The notes: a model not told the origin generated them from the sequence alone. Shown: positions 8,822-19,347, numbered from the stretch's first letter. The stretch is DNA of 64,000 bases from Nocardioides guangzhouensis (GCF_004519545.1 NZ_SDKM01000001.1:124001-188000), one strand, 5' to 3'. Translations and numbers: made by a program.

Positions 8822-9229
8822 TCAGAGGTCCGGGAACCAGAGCGCGATCTCGCGCGCCGCGGACTCCGGGGAGTCGGAGCCGTGGACGAGGTTCTCGCGG
8901 TTGGAGACGGACAGGTCGCCGCGGATGGTGCCGGGCGCGGCCTTGCGGCCGTCGGTGGCGCCGTTGATCGCCCGGACCACTTCGATCGCCTCGTCGCCCT
9001 CGAGCACCAGGGCCACCAGCGGGCCGCTGGTCACGAACGCCCGCAGTGGCGGGTAGAAGTCACGCTCGACGTGCTCGGCGTAGTGCCGGTCGGCCTGCTC
9101 GCCGTCGATCAGCCGCTGCTCGAGCGCCACGACCGTGAGGCCCTTGGACTCGAACCGGCCGAGGACGTTGCCGACGAGGCCGCGCCGGACGGCGTCGGGC
9201 TTGATCAGGACGAGCGTTCGCTGGGTCAT
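8822..9229 (-). CDS. ndk: Nucleoside-diphosphate kinase
   Basis: Transfers the terminal phosphate from ATP to other NDPs through a phosphohistidine, keeping NTP/dNTP pools balanced. At 135 residues it is full length. It begins TLVLIKPDAVRRGLVG, the family's first motif, and carries the catalytic NLVHGSD with His116. The ATG at 9227-9229 is 7 bases from a minus-strand TAGGCT, so a leaderless mRNA is predicted. It is divergent from the Gfo/Idh gene, and a lipoprotein gene follows at 15 bp. Confidence 0.98.
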   Translation of the reverse strand: MTQRTLVLIKPDAVRRGLVGNVLGRFESKGLTVVALEQRLIDGEQADRHYAEHVERDFYPPLRAFVTSGPLVALVLEGDEAIEVVRAINGATDGRKAAPGTIRGDLSVSNRENLVHGSDSPESAAREIALWFPDL

Positions 9230-9236
9230 GGGCGGC

Positions 9237-9254
9237 AGCCTAACCGGCTACCTT
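9237..9254. promoter_or_regulatory. Back-to-back -10 elements of ndk (minus) and Gfo/Idh gene (plus)
   Basis: TAGGCT on the minus strand (9237-9242) is 7 bases from the ndk ATG. TACCTT on the plus strand (9249-9254) is 7 bases from the ATG at 9262. The two -10 boxes are only 6 bases apart, so the two polymerases could compete. Both spacings predict leaderless transcripts. Confidence 0.6.
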
Positions 9255-9261
9255 GAGGTCC

Positions 9262-10266
9262 ATGAGCGCCCCCGATCCCCGTGACGCGCCGCCCCTCCGC
9301 TGGGGGGTCCTCGGCGCCGGACGCATCGCCGCCACCTTCACCGCCGCGGTCAGGACCCGCACCCGCTCCACGGTCGTCGCGGTCGGATCGCGCGACGCGC
9401 CCAAGGCCGAGGCGTTCGCCGTCGCGCAGGGTGTCGACGGCACCGCGCACGGCTCGTACGCCGGGCTGGTCGCCGACGACTCCGTCGATGCGGTCTACGT
9501 CGCGTCCCCGCACTCCGAGCACCGCGACCACGCGCTGCTGGCGATCGACGCCGGCAAGCACGTGCTCGTCGAGAAGGCGTTCACCCGGAACGCCGTCGAG
9601 GCCGAGGAGGTCCTGGCCGCCGCCCGGGAGGCCGGAGTGTTCGTGATGGAGGCCATGTGGACCCGCCACCTCCCCCACGTCGCCGCGCTGCACGAGGTGG
9701 CGGCCTCCGGAGAGCTCGGCGAGATCGTCAGCGTCACCGCCGACCACGGACAGTGGTTCGCCTACGACCGGGCCTCGCGGCTGTTCGCGCCGGAGCTGGC
9801 GGGCGGCGCGATGCTCGACCTCGGCGTCTACCCGGTCTCGTTCGCCCACGACTTCCTCGGCGCGCCCGAGGAGGTCACCGCACGCGGGTCCCTGACCGCC
9901 GACGGGGTCGACGCGCAGGTCTCGGTCGTCCTCGACTACCCCGGTGACGTGCAGGCCACGCTGCACACGACGCTGCTCGCGCGCACGCCGACGGTGGCGG
10001 CGATCTCCGGGACGGAGGGGTACGTCGCGGTCGAGGGGCCGTTCTACCGGCCGACCTCGTTCACGGTGCACCGCCGGGGTGCCGAGCCGCGCCGCGCGGC
10101 CTACGTCGAGGAGCACGGGTTCGCCCACGAGGTCGCGGAGGTGGCGCGACGGGTCGAGGCGGGCGAGACCGAGAGCCCGCGGATGACCTGGCAGGGCACG
10201 CTCGAGGTGCTGCGGACCATCGACGAGGTGCGCGCCCAGGTCGGGGTCCGCTACCCGGGCGAGTAG
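9262..10266 (+). CDS. Gfo/Idh/MocA family oxidoreductase
   Basis: 334-residue NAD(P)-dependent oxidoreductase. The N-terminal Rossmann fold starts with WGVLGAGRIA (GxGxxA). Near residue 95 the EKAFTRN segment matches the EKP motif of the family with Ala for Pro. The C-terminal part shows the GGAMLDLGVYPVSF strand-helix typical of the trans-dihydrodiol dehydrogenase/inositol dehydrogenase-like domain. The substrate cannot be read from sequence; sugars, inositols or dihydrodiols are usual. ATG 9262 was preferred over an in-frame TTG at 9253 because of the -10/ATG spacing and the GAGG just upstream. It is convergent with DUF4233, 1 bp apart. Confidence 0.9.
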   Translation: MSAPDPRDAPPLRWGVLGAGRIAATFTAAVRTRTRSTVVAVGSRDAPKAEAFAVAQGVDGTAHGSYAGLVADDSVDAVYVASPHSEHRDHALLAIDAGKHVLVEKAFTRNAVEAEEVLAAAREAGVFVMEAMWTRHLPHVAALHEVAASGELGEIVSVTADHGQWFAYDRASRLFAPELAGGAMLDLGVYPVSFAHDFLGAPEEVTARGSLTADGVDAQVSVVLDYPGDVQATLHTTLLARTPTVAAISGTEGYVAVEGPFYRPTSFTVHRRGAEPRRAAYVEEHGFAHEVAEVARRVEAGETESPRMTWQGTLEVLRTIDEVRAQVGVRYPGE

Positions 10267-10267
10267 C

Positions 10268-10672
10268 TCAGCCCTCGGACTGCCGGGCGTCGTGGGCGGC
10301 GAACGCCTCGGCCCGCTCGCGCTCGATCTTGCGGCCGAGCAGGTCGGCGGTCCCCCACAGCACCGCGAAGATCGCACCGAGCACGAACATCATCGGCACC
10401 AGGAGGCCGAGCGCGACCGCCGCGACCTGGATCGCCCAGCCCGCGACGTACGCCCAAGGGCGGCGGAGCAGGCCGGCGACGACCAGGCAGGCCGCCGCCA
10501 GGCCGAGGCCGATCGCCAGCGCGGTGCCGAGCGCGACCTCGGAGATCGTCACCAGCACAGGCGTGGTCAGGCCGAGCGCGATCGACTCCAGGGTGAGGAT
10601 CGCGGCGCACATGCCGCGACGCGGCGACTTGCCCCGCTCGGCGTCCAGCGGGTCGGGGGCGGGGTGGCTCAC
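10268..10672 (-). CDS. DUF4233 membrane protein
   Basis: 134 residues with three to four hydrophobic segments between residues 22 and 105 and charged ends. It matches the DUF4233 protein encoded directly after folC in actinobacteria (Rv2446c position). The GTG start at 10672 overlaps the folC TGA as GTGA, which fixes the start and shows translational coupling. Function is unknown; conserved linkage to folC and ndk is the main clue. Confidence 0.88.
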   Translation of the reverse strand: MSHPAPDPLDAERGKSPRRGMCAAILTLESIALGLTTPVLVTISEVALGTALAIGLGLAAACLVVAGLLRRPWAYVAGWAIQVAAVALGLLVPMMFVLGAIFAVLWGTADLLGRKIERERAEAFAAHDARQSEG

Positions 10673-12033
10673 CGCTCGGCCCGCCGCAGCATCGCCCGGG
10701 CCTCGCCGACCGTGACCACCGAGCCGGTGACCAGCACGCCGCCGGATCCGAGCGGGTCGCCGAACGCCTCGCCGGCCTCGGCCATCGTCGCCGCCTTGTC
10801 GATCGCGTCCGCGAGCCGCGGCTCGACGGTGACCCGGTCCTCGCCGAAGACCTCGCGGGCGGTCGCGGCCAGCTCGGCAGCCGGCATCGCGCGCGGGGTG
10901 GAGTTCTGGGTCACCACGAGGTGCTCGAGGTGCGGCTCGAACGCCGCCAGCAGGCCCTCGTGGTCCTTGTCGGCCATCACGCCGATCACGCCGACCAGCG
11001 GGGAGAAGCGGAACGAGTCCTCGATCGCGACCGCGACCGCCTCCGCGCCGTGCGGGTTGTGGGCGGCGTCGAGCAGGATCGTCGGGCTGCGCCGGACCAC
11101 CTCGAGCCGACCGGGCGAGGTGACCTCGGCGAAGGCGTCCCGCACGACGGCGTCGTCGAGGGGCTGGTCTCCGAGGAACGCCTCCACCGCGGCCAGCGCG
11201 ACCGCGGCGTTCTGCGCCTGGTGGGCACCGTAGAGCGGCAGGAAGACCTCGTCGTACCTCGCGCGCAGGCCCTGCAGGCTGACGGTCTGGCCGCCGATCG
11301 CGGGGGTCCGCGAGACCACCCCGAACTCCAGGCCCTCGCGGGCGACGGTGGCACCGACCTCGGCCGCCCGGTCGAGCAGGATCGTGGCGACGTCCGCGGT
11401 CTGCTGGGCCAGGATCGCGACCGCGCCGGGCTTGATGATGCCGGCCTTCTCGCGGGCGATGGCGGCGGGGACGTCCCCGAGGTACTGCGCGTGGTCGACC
11501 GCGATCGGGAGCACCACGGCCACCTTGCCGTCGGCGACGTTCGTGGCGTCCCACGACCCGCCCATCCCGACCTCGACCACGGCCGCGTCGACCGGGGCGT
11601 CGGCGAACGCGCTGAACGCCATCCCGACGACGGTCTCGAAGAACGACAGCGGGTGCGGCTGCTCGGCGTCCACGAGGTGGGTGTACGGCGCGACGTCGTT
11701 GAACGCGCGCACGAACGCCTCGTCGTCCATCGGCTCGCCGTCGATGCAGATCCGCTCGCTCATCCGCTCGACGTGCGGGCTGGTGAACCGGCCGGTGCGC
11801 AGGTTGAGCGCGCGGAGCAGGGTGTCGATCATCCGCGAGGTCGACGTCTTGCCGTTGGTGCCGGTCAGGTGGATGACGGGGTAGGCCCGCTGCGGCTCGC
11901 CGAGCAGCTCGGCGAACGCCTGGATCCGGTCGAGGGACGGCTCGAGCCGGGTCTCGGGCCAGCGGGAGAGGAGCGCGTCCTCGACCTCGGCGTAGGTCTC
12001 GGCGAGACGGGCCTGCTGGGGAAGGTCACTCAT
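10669..12033 (-). CDS. folC: Bifunctional folylpolyglutamate synthase/dihydrofolate synthase
   Basis: Adds glutamate to dihydropteroate and extends the polyglutamate tail of folates, using ATP. 454 residues. The P-loop HLTGTNGKTSTSRM (GTNGKTS at 58-64) and the following FTSPHVERMSERI are Mur-ligase/FolC signatures. The C-terminal domain holds LLDAAHNPHGAEA with the HNP motif. The start at 12033 has GGGGGCG upstream; a longer in-frame start at 12087 runs into repeat DNA and is unlikely. The stop overlaps the DUF4233 GTG. Confidence 0.96.
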   Translation of the reverse strand: MSDLPQQARLAETYAEVEDALLSRWPETRLEPSLDRIQAFAELLGEPQRAYPVIHLTGTNGKTSTSRMIDTLLRALNLRTGRFTSPHVERMSERICIDGEPMDDEAFVRAFNDVAPYTHLVDAEQPHPLSFFETVVGMAFSAFADAPVDAAVVEVGMGGSWDATNVADGKVAVVLPIAVDHAQYLGDVPAAIAREKAGIIKPGAVAILAQQTADVATILLDRAAEVGATVAREGLEFGVVSRTPAIGGQTVSLQGLRARYDEVFLPLYGAHQAQNAAVALAAVEAFLGDQPLDDAVVRDAFAEVTSPGRLEVVRRSPTILLDAAHNPHGAEAVAVAIEDSFRFSPLVGVIGVMADKDHEGLLAAFEPHLEHLVVTQNSTPRAMPAAELAATAREVFGEDRVTVEPRLADAIDKAATMAEAGEAFGDPLGSGGVLVTGSVVTVGEARAMLRRAER

Positions 12034-12065
12034 GGCGCCCCCGAGTCTAGGCGTCTCGCCCGCCC

Positions 12066-12153
12066 CGTTGAGTCGCGCCTCGCTCACCGTCGAGTCGCGC
12101 CTCCCTCACCGTCGAGTCGCGCCTCGCTCACCGTCGAGTCGCGCCTCGCGCGC
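12066..12153. repeat. 22-bp tandem repeat array, four units (family A)
   Basis: Four copies of a 22-bp unit (core GAGTCGCGCCTCGCTCAC) lie head to tail between the GNAT stop and the folC start. The units differ at only a few positions, mostly in the first and last copies. The array has no unique spacers, so it is not CRISPR. The same 22-bp period occurs in an unrelated repeat at 16891-17010. Confidence 0.9.
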
Positions 12154-12158
12154 CCGCC

Positions 12159-13046
12159 TCAGGGCCGGACCAGGAGGTTCGCCATGTCGACGACCCGGCG
12201 GTAGCCGATCGCCTCGTAGATCTTGTTCGACGTCGGGTTCGCCTGGTCGGTGAACAGGCACACCCGGGCGCCGGCGTCGCGCAGCCGGAGCGAGACCTCG
12301 GCGACGCCGGCACTGGCGTAGCCGCGGCCCCGGTGCTCGCGCGGGGTGTAGACGGGCCCGATGCGCGCCACGCCGTACGCCGGGAGGTTGTGGCCGGTGA
12401 GGTGCACCGGCCCGCCGTCGTCCCAGAAGTAGACCCGGCGTTCCCGGATCCGGCGCAGCATGTCGTCGAGGTCGAAGTGCAGGAACCGGGCGGACTCCCC
12501 TGGCGCCCGGCCGGCCTGTTCGTCGGCGTCGTCGTGGAACGCGAGGAACCAGTCGAGCGCCAGCGGCGCCTCGTGCTCCTCGACCAGGCGCAGGTGCCCC
12601 GGCGGCGGCACCGGGGGGGCGAGCTCGCGGAGCTCGAACAGCCGGGTGTGCTGGTCGACGACCACGGCCCCGCCGGCCAGCCGGACCGTCTCGTCGGCGA
12701 TCAGCCGCACGGCGGGCAGGGCACCGTTGACTCCGCCCAGGGCCTCGCCGCGTTCGTGCAGGGTGCGGGCCAGCAGCAGCGCCGCCTCGTCCGGCATCGG
12801 CAGCGCGAACAGGGGGTACGGCGCGAACGGCGCGGTCCGCATCGCCACGCCCACCACCGCACCGCGGTCCTCCACCGTCCCGAACCAGAACGGCCGGTCC
12901 ACGGGACTCGGTTCGCCGCTGGACTCGTCCCGGGCGCGCTTCTCCGCGACCGTGGCGACCACGGTCCCGACCAGCGGGTCGGCGGCCAGGTGCTCCCCCG
13001 CCACGCGCAGGAACGCACCCGCGTCGGTGGTCAGGACCAGCTCCAT
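12159..13046 (-). CDS. GNAT family N-acetyltransferase
   Basis: 295 residues. The C-terminal half carries the acetyl-CoA motif [20 protein letters not shown] (R/Q-x-x-G-x-G/A), followed by the usual [20 protein letters not shown] motif B region. The N-terminal half is a diverged partner domain, so the protein may be a tandem-GNAT type with one active site. The acceptor is unknown. ATG at 13046 is 6 bases from a minus-strand TAGCCT, so a leaderless mRNA is predicted. It is divergent from valS and separated from folC by the 22-bp repeat array. Confidence 0.9.
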   Translation of the reverse strand: MELVLTTDAGAFLRVAGEHLAADPLVGTVVATVAEKRARDESSGEPSPVDRPFWFGTVEDRGAVVGVAMRTAPFAPYPLFALPMPDEAALLLARTLHERGEALGGVNGALPAVRLIADETVRLAGGAVVVDQHTRLFELRELAPPVPPPGHLRLVEEHEAPLALDWFLAFHDDADEQAGRAPGESARFLHFDLDDMLRRIRERRVYFWDDGGPVHLTGHNLPAYGVARIGPVYTPREHRGRGYASAGVAEVSLRLRDAGARVCLFTDQANPTSNKIYEAIGYRRVVDMANLLVRP

Positions 13047-13052
13047 GGTCGG

Positions 13053-13058
13053 AGGCTA
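13053..13058 (-). promoter_or_regulatory. -10 element TAGCCT of the GNAT gene
   Basis: Minus-strand TAGCCT ends 6 bases before the ATG at 13046, placing the transcription start at or next to the start codon. Confidence 0.55.
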
Positions 13059-13146
13059 GACACCCGGGTGTCAGCCCGCCACTCCGGAGCCGGCGACACG
13101 GACACCTCCGGGCAGATCTGATTCGCGGCCTGACCTGCAGGTTCCG

Positions 13147-13152
13147 TAGGCT
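13147..13152 (+). promoter_or_regulatory. -10 element TAGGCT of valS
   Basis: TAGGCT ends 7 bases before the valS ATG at 13160, predicting a leaderless valS mRNA. This leaves no room for a T-box or other 5' leader regulator. Confidence 0.6.
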
Positions 13153-13159
13153 TTCGCCC

Positions 13160-15766
13160 ATGACCGAGACACCCACACGCACCGACCTGTCCGAGACGAC
13201 GCCCCAGCGCGCCGTCGTCGTACCGGACAAGCCGGCCCTCGAGGGTCTCGAGTCGCGCTGGGTCGAGACGTGGAAGTCGGACGACACCTACCGCTTCGAC
13301 CGGTCGCAGACGCGCGAGAACGTCTACTCCATCGACACGCCCCCGCCGACCGTGAGCGGCAGCCTGCACGTCGGGCACGTGTTCTCCTACACCCACACCG
13401 ACCTGATCGCGCGCTACCAGCGGATGACCGGCAAGTCCGTCTTCTACCCGATGGGCTGGGACGACAACGGCCTGCCCACCGAGCGCCGGGTCCAGAACTA
13501 CTACGGCGTCCGCTGCGACCCGTCGCTGCCGTACGACGAGGGCTTCACGCCGCCCGAGAAGCCGGACCCCAAGCGGCAGGTCCCGATCAGCCGCCCCAAC
13601 TTCGTCGAGCTGTGCGAGGAGCTCGTCCAGGCCGACGAGGAGGTCTTCGAGCAGCTGTGGCGCACGCTCGGCCTCTCGGTGGACTGGAAGGAGCACTACA
13701 CGACCATCGGGCCCAAGGCCCAGGCGGTGAGCCAGCGCGCCTTCCTGCGCAACTTCGCTCGCGGCGAGGCGTACCTCCAGGAGGCGCCGACCCTGTGGGA
13801 CGTCACCTTCCAGACCGCGGTCGCGCAGGCCGAGCTCGAGGCCCGCGACTACGCCGGCCACTACCACCGGGTCGCCTTCCACCGGGCTGACGGGAGCCCG
13901 GTCCACATCGAGACCACCCGCCCGGAGCTGATCCCGGCCGTGGTCGCGCTGATCGCGCACCCCGACGACGAGCGGTACGCCGACCTGTTCGGGCAGACCG
14001 TCACCTCGCCGGTGTTCGGGGTCCAGATCCCCGTGCTCCCCCACCCGCTCGCCGAGCCCGACAAGGGCGCCGGCATCGCGATGTGCTGCACGTTCGGTGA
14101 CCTCACCGACGTCCAGTGGTGGCGCGAGCTGAACCTGCCGGTCCGCACGGTGATCGGTCGCGACGGCCGGCTGCACCGCGAGACGCCGGAGTGGCTGGCC
14201 GCCGCCGACGCGGCGTACCAGCAGCTCGCGGGCAAGACCGCGTTCAGCGCGCGCGAGGCGATGGTCGCCCTGCTCCGCGAGTCCGGGGACCTGGAGGGGG
14301 ATCCGACCCCGACCCAGCGGATGACCAACTTCTACGAGAAGGGCGACAAGCCCCTCGAGATCGTCGCCACCCGTCAGTGGTACATCCGCAACGGCGGCCG
14401 CAACGCGGAGCTGCGGGCCGAGATGCTCGAGCACGGCGCCGAGATCACCTGGTCCCCGGCGCACATGAAGCACCGCTACGACAACTGGGTGGCCGGGCTC
14501 AACGGCGACTGGCTGATCTCCCGCCAGCGTTTCTTCGGCATCCCGTTCCCGGTCTGGTACCCCCTCGACGAGGAGGGCGAGCCCGACTACGACCACCCGC
14601 TGCTCCCGACCGAGGCGGAGCTGCCGCTGGATCCCACCACGGTCGCGCCGCGCGGGTACGACGAGGCGCAGCGCGGCAAGCCCGGCGGCTTCCTCGCCGA
14701 CCCCGACGTGATGGACACCTGGGCGACGTCGTCGCTGACCCCGCACATCGCGGGCGGCTGGACCACCGACGACGACCTGTGGCAGCGGGTCTTCCCGATG
14801 GACCTGTGCACCCAGGCGCACGACATCATCCGCACCTGGCTGTTCTCCCGGGTGGTCCGGGCCCACTACGAGAACGGCGTCGCGCCCTGGTCGCACGCCA
14901 TGGTCTCGGGCTTCATCCTCGACCCCGACCGCAAGAAGATGTCGAAGTCGAAGGGCAACGTCGTCGTCCCGACGGACGTCCTCGAGAAGTACGGCGCCGA
15001 CGCGGTCCGCTGGCGCGCCGCGATGGCGCGCCCGGGCCTGGACTCCCCGTTCGACGAGACCCAGATGAAGGTCGGACGGCGGCTGGCGATGAAGGTCCTC
15101 AACGCGTCGAAGTTCGTCCTCGGCAGCGTGGGCGCCACGGCCCCCACCCCGTCCGCGATCAGCGATCCGGTCGACTGCGCGCTCATGGGGCGGCTCGCGA
15201 ACACCGTCACCGCGGCCACCGAGGCGTTCGACGCCTACGACTACACCACCGCCCTCGAGGTCGCCGAGCGCTTCTTCTGGGAGTTCTGCGACGACTACCT
15301 CGAGCTGGTCAAGGAGCGGGCGTACGCCGAGGACGGCGGTATCGCCACCGCCTCCGCGAAGGCCACCCTCGCCCTCGCCCTGCACGTCCAGCTCCGGCTG
15401 CTCGCGCCCTTCCTCCCCTACGTCACCGAGGAGGTCTGGTCGTGGTGGCAGGAGGGCTCGGTGCACCGGGCTGCCTGGCCGAAGGCCACCGACCTCGGCT
15501 CCTCCGCCGCGTCGAACGACTCGATCATGACCGCGGTCGCCGCGGCCCTCACCGGCATCCGCGGCGCGAAGTCGCAGGCCAAGGTCTCGATGCGCGCCGA
15601 GCTGTCCCGGGTCGAGCTGACCGGCACGGCGGCGATGATCGACGGCATCCGCAAGGCGGAGCAGGACCTGCGCCAGGCCTGCAAGATCAGCGGCGACCTG
15701 GTGCTGACCGAGGACGAGGGCGCCGAGGAGCTGCGGGTCGACGCCACCCTCGCCGAGACCGCCTGA
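13160..15766 (+). CDS. valS: Valine--tRNA ligase
   Basis: Class I synthetase that charges tRNA-Val and edits mischarged threonine. 868 residues. The HIGH motif is HVGH (70-73), KMSKS is exact at 593-597, and an editing (CP1) domain lies between. The C-terminal region is helical and anticodon-binding. The sequence is of the type shared with Streptomyces and archaea ([20 protein letters not shown]) and lacks a long C-terminal coiled coil. The start is set by the -10/ATG spacing. It reads towards a repeat-filled gap and a convergent low-complexity gene. Confidence 0.98.
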   Translation: MTETPTRTDLSETTPQRAVVVPDKPALEGLESRWVETWKSDDTYRFDRSQTRENVYSIDTPPPTVSGSLHVGHVFSYTHTDLIARYQRMTGKSVFYPMGWDDNGLPTERRVQNYYGVRCDPSLPYDEGFTPPEKPDPKRQVPISRPNFVELCEELVQADEEVFEQLWRTLGLSVDWKEHYTTIGPKAQAVSQRAFLRNFARGEAYLQEAPTLWDVTFQTAVAQAELEARDYAGHYHRVAFHRADGSPVHIETTRPELIPAVVALIAHPDDERYADLFGQTVTSPVFGVQIPVLPHPLAEPDKGAGIAMCCTFGDLTDVQWWRELNLPVRTVIGRDGRLHRETPEWLAAADAAYQQLAGKTAFSAREAMVALLRESGDLEGDPTPTQRMTNFYEKGDKPLEIVATRQWYIRNGGRNAELRAEMLEHGAEITWSPAHMKHRYDNWVAGLNGDWLISRQRFFGIPFPVWYPLDEEGEPDYDHPLLPTEAELPLDPTTVAPRGYDEAQRGKPGGFLADPDVMDTWATSSLTPHIAGGWTTDDDLWQRVFPMDLCTQAHDIIRTWLFSRVVRAHYENGVAPWSHAMVSGFILDPDRKKMSKSKGNVVVPTDVLEKYGADAVRWRAAMARPGLDSPFDETQMKVGRRLAMKVLNASKFVLGSVGATAPTPSAISDPVDCALMGRLANTVTAATEAFDAYDYTTALEVAERFFWEFCDDYLELVKERAYAEDGGIATASAKATLALALHVQLRLLAPFLPYVTEEVWSWWQEGSVHRAAWPKATDLGSSAASNDSIMTAVAAALTGIRGAKSQAKVSMRAELSRVELTGTAAMIDGIRKAEQDLRQACKISGDLVLTEDEGAEELRVDATLAETA

Positions 15767-15870
15767 CGCACGACGCACGGCGGGCGACGCCAGCGCAGCG
15801 GCGTACGTCGAGTGCGCGGTGGGCGACCTGGTGCTCTCGGCGTCGCCGGAGGCGTGCCGAGACTGTCCTT

Positions 15871-15997
15871 CGGCTGCAATTGCGATCGTATGACAAGAAA
15901 TCGGCGGCCGGCGCTGTCACAAGGCCGCAATTGCAGCCGCATTGCAGATTTCCGGCCCCGGAACATGTCATGCGGCTGCAATTGCGGGGTTACGACA
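15871..15997. repeat. Three 25-bp repeats in alternating orientation (family D)
   Basis: Copies at 15871-15895 (+), 15915-15939 (-) and 15973-15997 (+) share CGGCTGCAATTGC and end in a conserved GACA. The GCAATTGC core is itself a palindrome and is AT-rich for this genome. Alternating orientation in a convergent gap resembles BIME/REP units. The 335-bp gap 15767-16101 between valS and the next gene holds only this element. Confidence 0.85.
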
Positions 15998-16101
15998 GCA
16001 CCCTGAGCCAGGTCGCGCTGTTCTCCGGCCGCGCGAGCGATGCCGGATCCACCCGGAGGTCGAGGAGGGCGCTCTTCGCCCGTCTCGAGACCGCCCCGGC
16101 C

Positions 16102-16809
16102 TCAATGCCCGCCGCGCCCCTTGCCGTGCCCCTTGCCGTGGGTCTTGGCGTGGCCCTTCCCGTGGGTCGTGCCGTGCCCCTTGGCCTGGCCGTGTCCCCG
16201 ACCGGGGTGTGACGACGGGGCGGGCGCGACCGACGCGGAGTCGTCGCCGTCGGTGGAGTCGTCGCCGTCGGTGGAGTCCTCCGGCTCCTGCGTCTCGTCG
16301 GGCTCCTCCGCCGAATCCTCGTTGGCAGCGTCGCGCTCGGCGATGACGCACCAGCCGTAGTGCTTGCCGCGGGTCCAGCCCGGGTGACTGGCCGGGTCGG
16401 TATCGGTGGCGGCCCGGTGCGGCGGTGCCGTCAGCGTGCACGGCTCCTTCGCCTCACTGCCGTCGCCGCCCTCGGCGTCCTCGGCCGCGGTGTCACCGGC
16501 GTCGTCACCGGCGTCCTCCCCCGAGGACTCGTCCGTGGTCTCGTCCGTGGTTTCGTCCGTCGTCTCGTCACCCGGATCCCCGCCCTCGGTCGACGCGTCG
16601 TCCGTCGACTCGTCGGCGTCGTCGCTGGTGGCCTCGTCCGCAGGGTCCGACGGATCGGTCGTGTCAGCCGGGTCTCCGGAAGCGGTGTCGGCGGCGGTGT
16701 CGGACGACACCGTGGCCAAGCTGCCCCAGGCGGCGAAGGAGGCGCCGAAGACGACGGCGATGGCGGCGATGACGCCGACCACGAGGCGGCGCAGGGGGTG
16801 GATGCTCAT
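16102..16809 (-). CDS. Exported low-complexity acidic protein with GHGK-rich tail
   Basis: About 235 residues. The N-terminal hydrophobic segment (about 8-32) is a signal peptide or anchor. A long Asp/Thr/Ser/Glu-rich region contains repeats of DETTDE. A short ordered part has two cysteines (EPCTLTAPPH and YGWCVI). The tail is made of Gly-His-Gly-Lys units. No family was recognised. The start is uncertain: ATG 16809 is used, with an in-frame GTG 21 bases upstream. The tail could bind metal or anionic polymers; this is speculation. It is convergent with valS. Confidence 0.7.
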   Translation of the reverse strand: MSIHPLRRLVVGVIAAIAVVFGASFAAWGSLATVSSDTAADTASGDPADTTDPSDPADEATSDDADESTDDASTEGGDPGDETTDETTDETTDESSGEDAGDDAGDTAAEDAEGGDGSEAKEPCTLTAPPHRAATDTDPASHPGWTRGKHYGWCVIAERDAANEDSAEEPDETQEPEDSTDGDDSTDGDDSASVAPAPSSHPGRGHGQAKGHGTTHGKGHAKTHGKGHGKGRGGH

Positions 16810-16890
16810 GACGCGATTGTGGAGCGCCACCGTGATTGGTGAGAGGCAGTCACCAAGACCCGGGCTCATCGGTCCAGACCACCTGAGCCG

Positions 16891-17010
16891 ACCGCTCGAC
16901 CCGCAAGACCTGGCCGCTCGGCGCGCAACACGTGGCCGCTCGGCGCGCAAGACCTGACCGCTCGACCCGCAAGACCTGGCCGCTCGGCGCGCAACACGTG
17001 GCTGCTCGGC
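16891..17010. repeat. 22-bp tandem repeat array, five and a half units (family B)
   Basis: Units begin at 16891, 16913, 16935, 16957 and 16979, with a partial unit at 17001. The core is CCGCTCG followed by CGCAAGACCTG or CGCAACACGTG, and two unit variants partly alternate. The array lies between two minus-strand genes for low-complexity exported proteins. The same unit recurs at 38709-38752. Confidence 0.9.
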
Positions 17011-17018
17011 AGGGTGGA

Positions 17019-17900
17019 TCAGCGGTGGTGCTTGCCGAGAGCGTGCCGCTTGCCGGGCCTGTCGGCCTTGCCGGGCGTGTCGGCCGTGCCCGGCTTGTCG
17101 GCTTTGCCGGGCTTGTCGGCCCCGCGGCGCAGGCCGGGCTTGTCTGCCCTGCCGGGCCTGTCGGCCCTGCCGGGCCTGTCGGCCTTGCCGGGCCTGTCGA
17201 CCCCGAGGGGCTGGCGTGGCGTGTCGGCACGAGGTCGGGTCGCGGCGGGAACGGTGCGGGTCACGGTGCGGACGACCTGCGTGCCGACGCCTCCGACAAG
17301 GCTGCGGGCGCTCACCGGGGCAGGGTCGGTCTGGCCGTGACCGGTGCCGCCGCCGAGGGTCCGCTCGCCCTTCGTGCGGCCCGGCGGCACCGTGCTGCTC
17401 GCGTTCGCCGGCGTCGGCGCACCGGCGCCGCCCGACGAGCTGTCCGGGGCCGGAGTCCGGGAGGCACGGTTCCCCGCGCCGTTCCCCTGGCCCTGGCCGG
17501 GCTTCCCGTTGTTCCCGTTGTTCCCCTGGTTCCCCGTGCTCCCCTGGTTGCCCTTGTCCGGCTTGTCGGTCCGCCCCGGACCCTTGGTGGTCGAACGGTC
17601 GGGGCTGCCTCCACCCGTGCGGACGGTCGAGGCTTCCTCGACGCCGGCGGTCACCGGGACCACCACGGTGACCGTCCGGGTCGGCTGCCGCGCGCCCGGG
17701 CCGGTGGCCTCGCCCTCGCCCGAGGTGTCGGGGTCGATACGGACCGCGTCAGCGACCCGGTGGTGCGCGGTGAACGGCTCGGTCTCGGTGATGACCTGGA
17801 TGATCCCCTGCGTCATCAGCGCGTGGCCGAGGAAGGTCCCGCAGCCCACGGTGAGGGCCACGCAGGCCACGAAGGGCCCACGGTGCTGGGGGGATCGCAT
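17019..17900 (-). CDS. Exported protein with Gly/Asn-rich and GKADRPG-repeat regions
   Basis: About 293 residues. An N-terminal hydrophobic segment (residues 9-30) is followed by Thr/Val-rich and Gly-Asn-Lys-Pro-rich stretches (GNQGNNGNNGKPGQGQG). The C-terminal third is made of GKADRPG/GRADKPG units, giving a collagen-like, positively charged tail that ends GKRHALGKHHR. The start at 17900 has GGGAG about 9 bases upstream. No enzyme domain is seen. Together with the acidic protein next to it (opposite charge), an envelope-associated pair is conceivable, but that is inference. Confidence 0.72.
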   Translation of the reverse strand: MRSPQHRGPFVACVALTVGCGTFLGHALMTQGIIQVITETEPFTAHHRVADAVRIDPDTSGEGEATGPGARQPTRTVTVVVPVTAGVEEASTVRTGGGSPDRSTTKGPGRTDKPDKGNQGSTGNQGNNGNNGKPGQGQGNGAGNRASRTPAPDSSSGGAGAPTPANASSTVPPGRTKGERTLGGGTGHGQTDPAPVSARSLVGGVGTQVVRTVTRTVPAATRPRADTPRQPLGVDRPGKADRPGRADRPGRADKPGLRRGADKPGKADKPGTADTPGKADRPGKRHALGKHHR

Positions 17901-18066
17901 GGGGGTGTCTCCCGAGAGGCACGAAGAATCGAGAAGCGGACCTTCCCATTCTCTCGGGTTCGTGAACCGATTCCCAAGCGATACGAAGGAAATGGCCCGA
18001 ATGGACCATGCCCGCCGACCGGGCACCCGACAGCGGCCGGGCCGGCGCCCTGACGGGCGCCGTCGC

Positions 18067-19347
<1,281 letters not shown>

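Noticed and set aside
12066-12153. CRISPR array
   Set aside because: The 22-bp units are directly adjacent with no unique spacers, and no cas genes are present. The same applies to 16891-17010.
13047-13159. T-box or other leader regulator upstream of valS
   Set aside because: The -10 box is 7 bases from the ATG, so there is no leader; no T-box sequence is present.
13031-15778. A 915-residue open frame on the strand opposite valS, and similar long frames opposite pepN (34134-36770), the thiolase region (41490-44138), ettA (45131-47572) and the repeat protein (4292-6838)
   Set aside because: They mirror real genes with clear motifs, have the Ala/Arg/Gly/Val-heavy composition of antisense frames in GC-rich DNA, and show no domain of their own.
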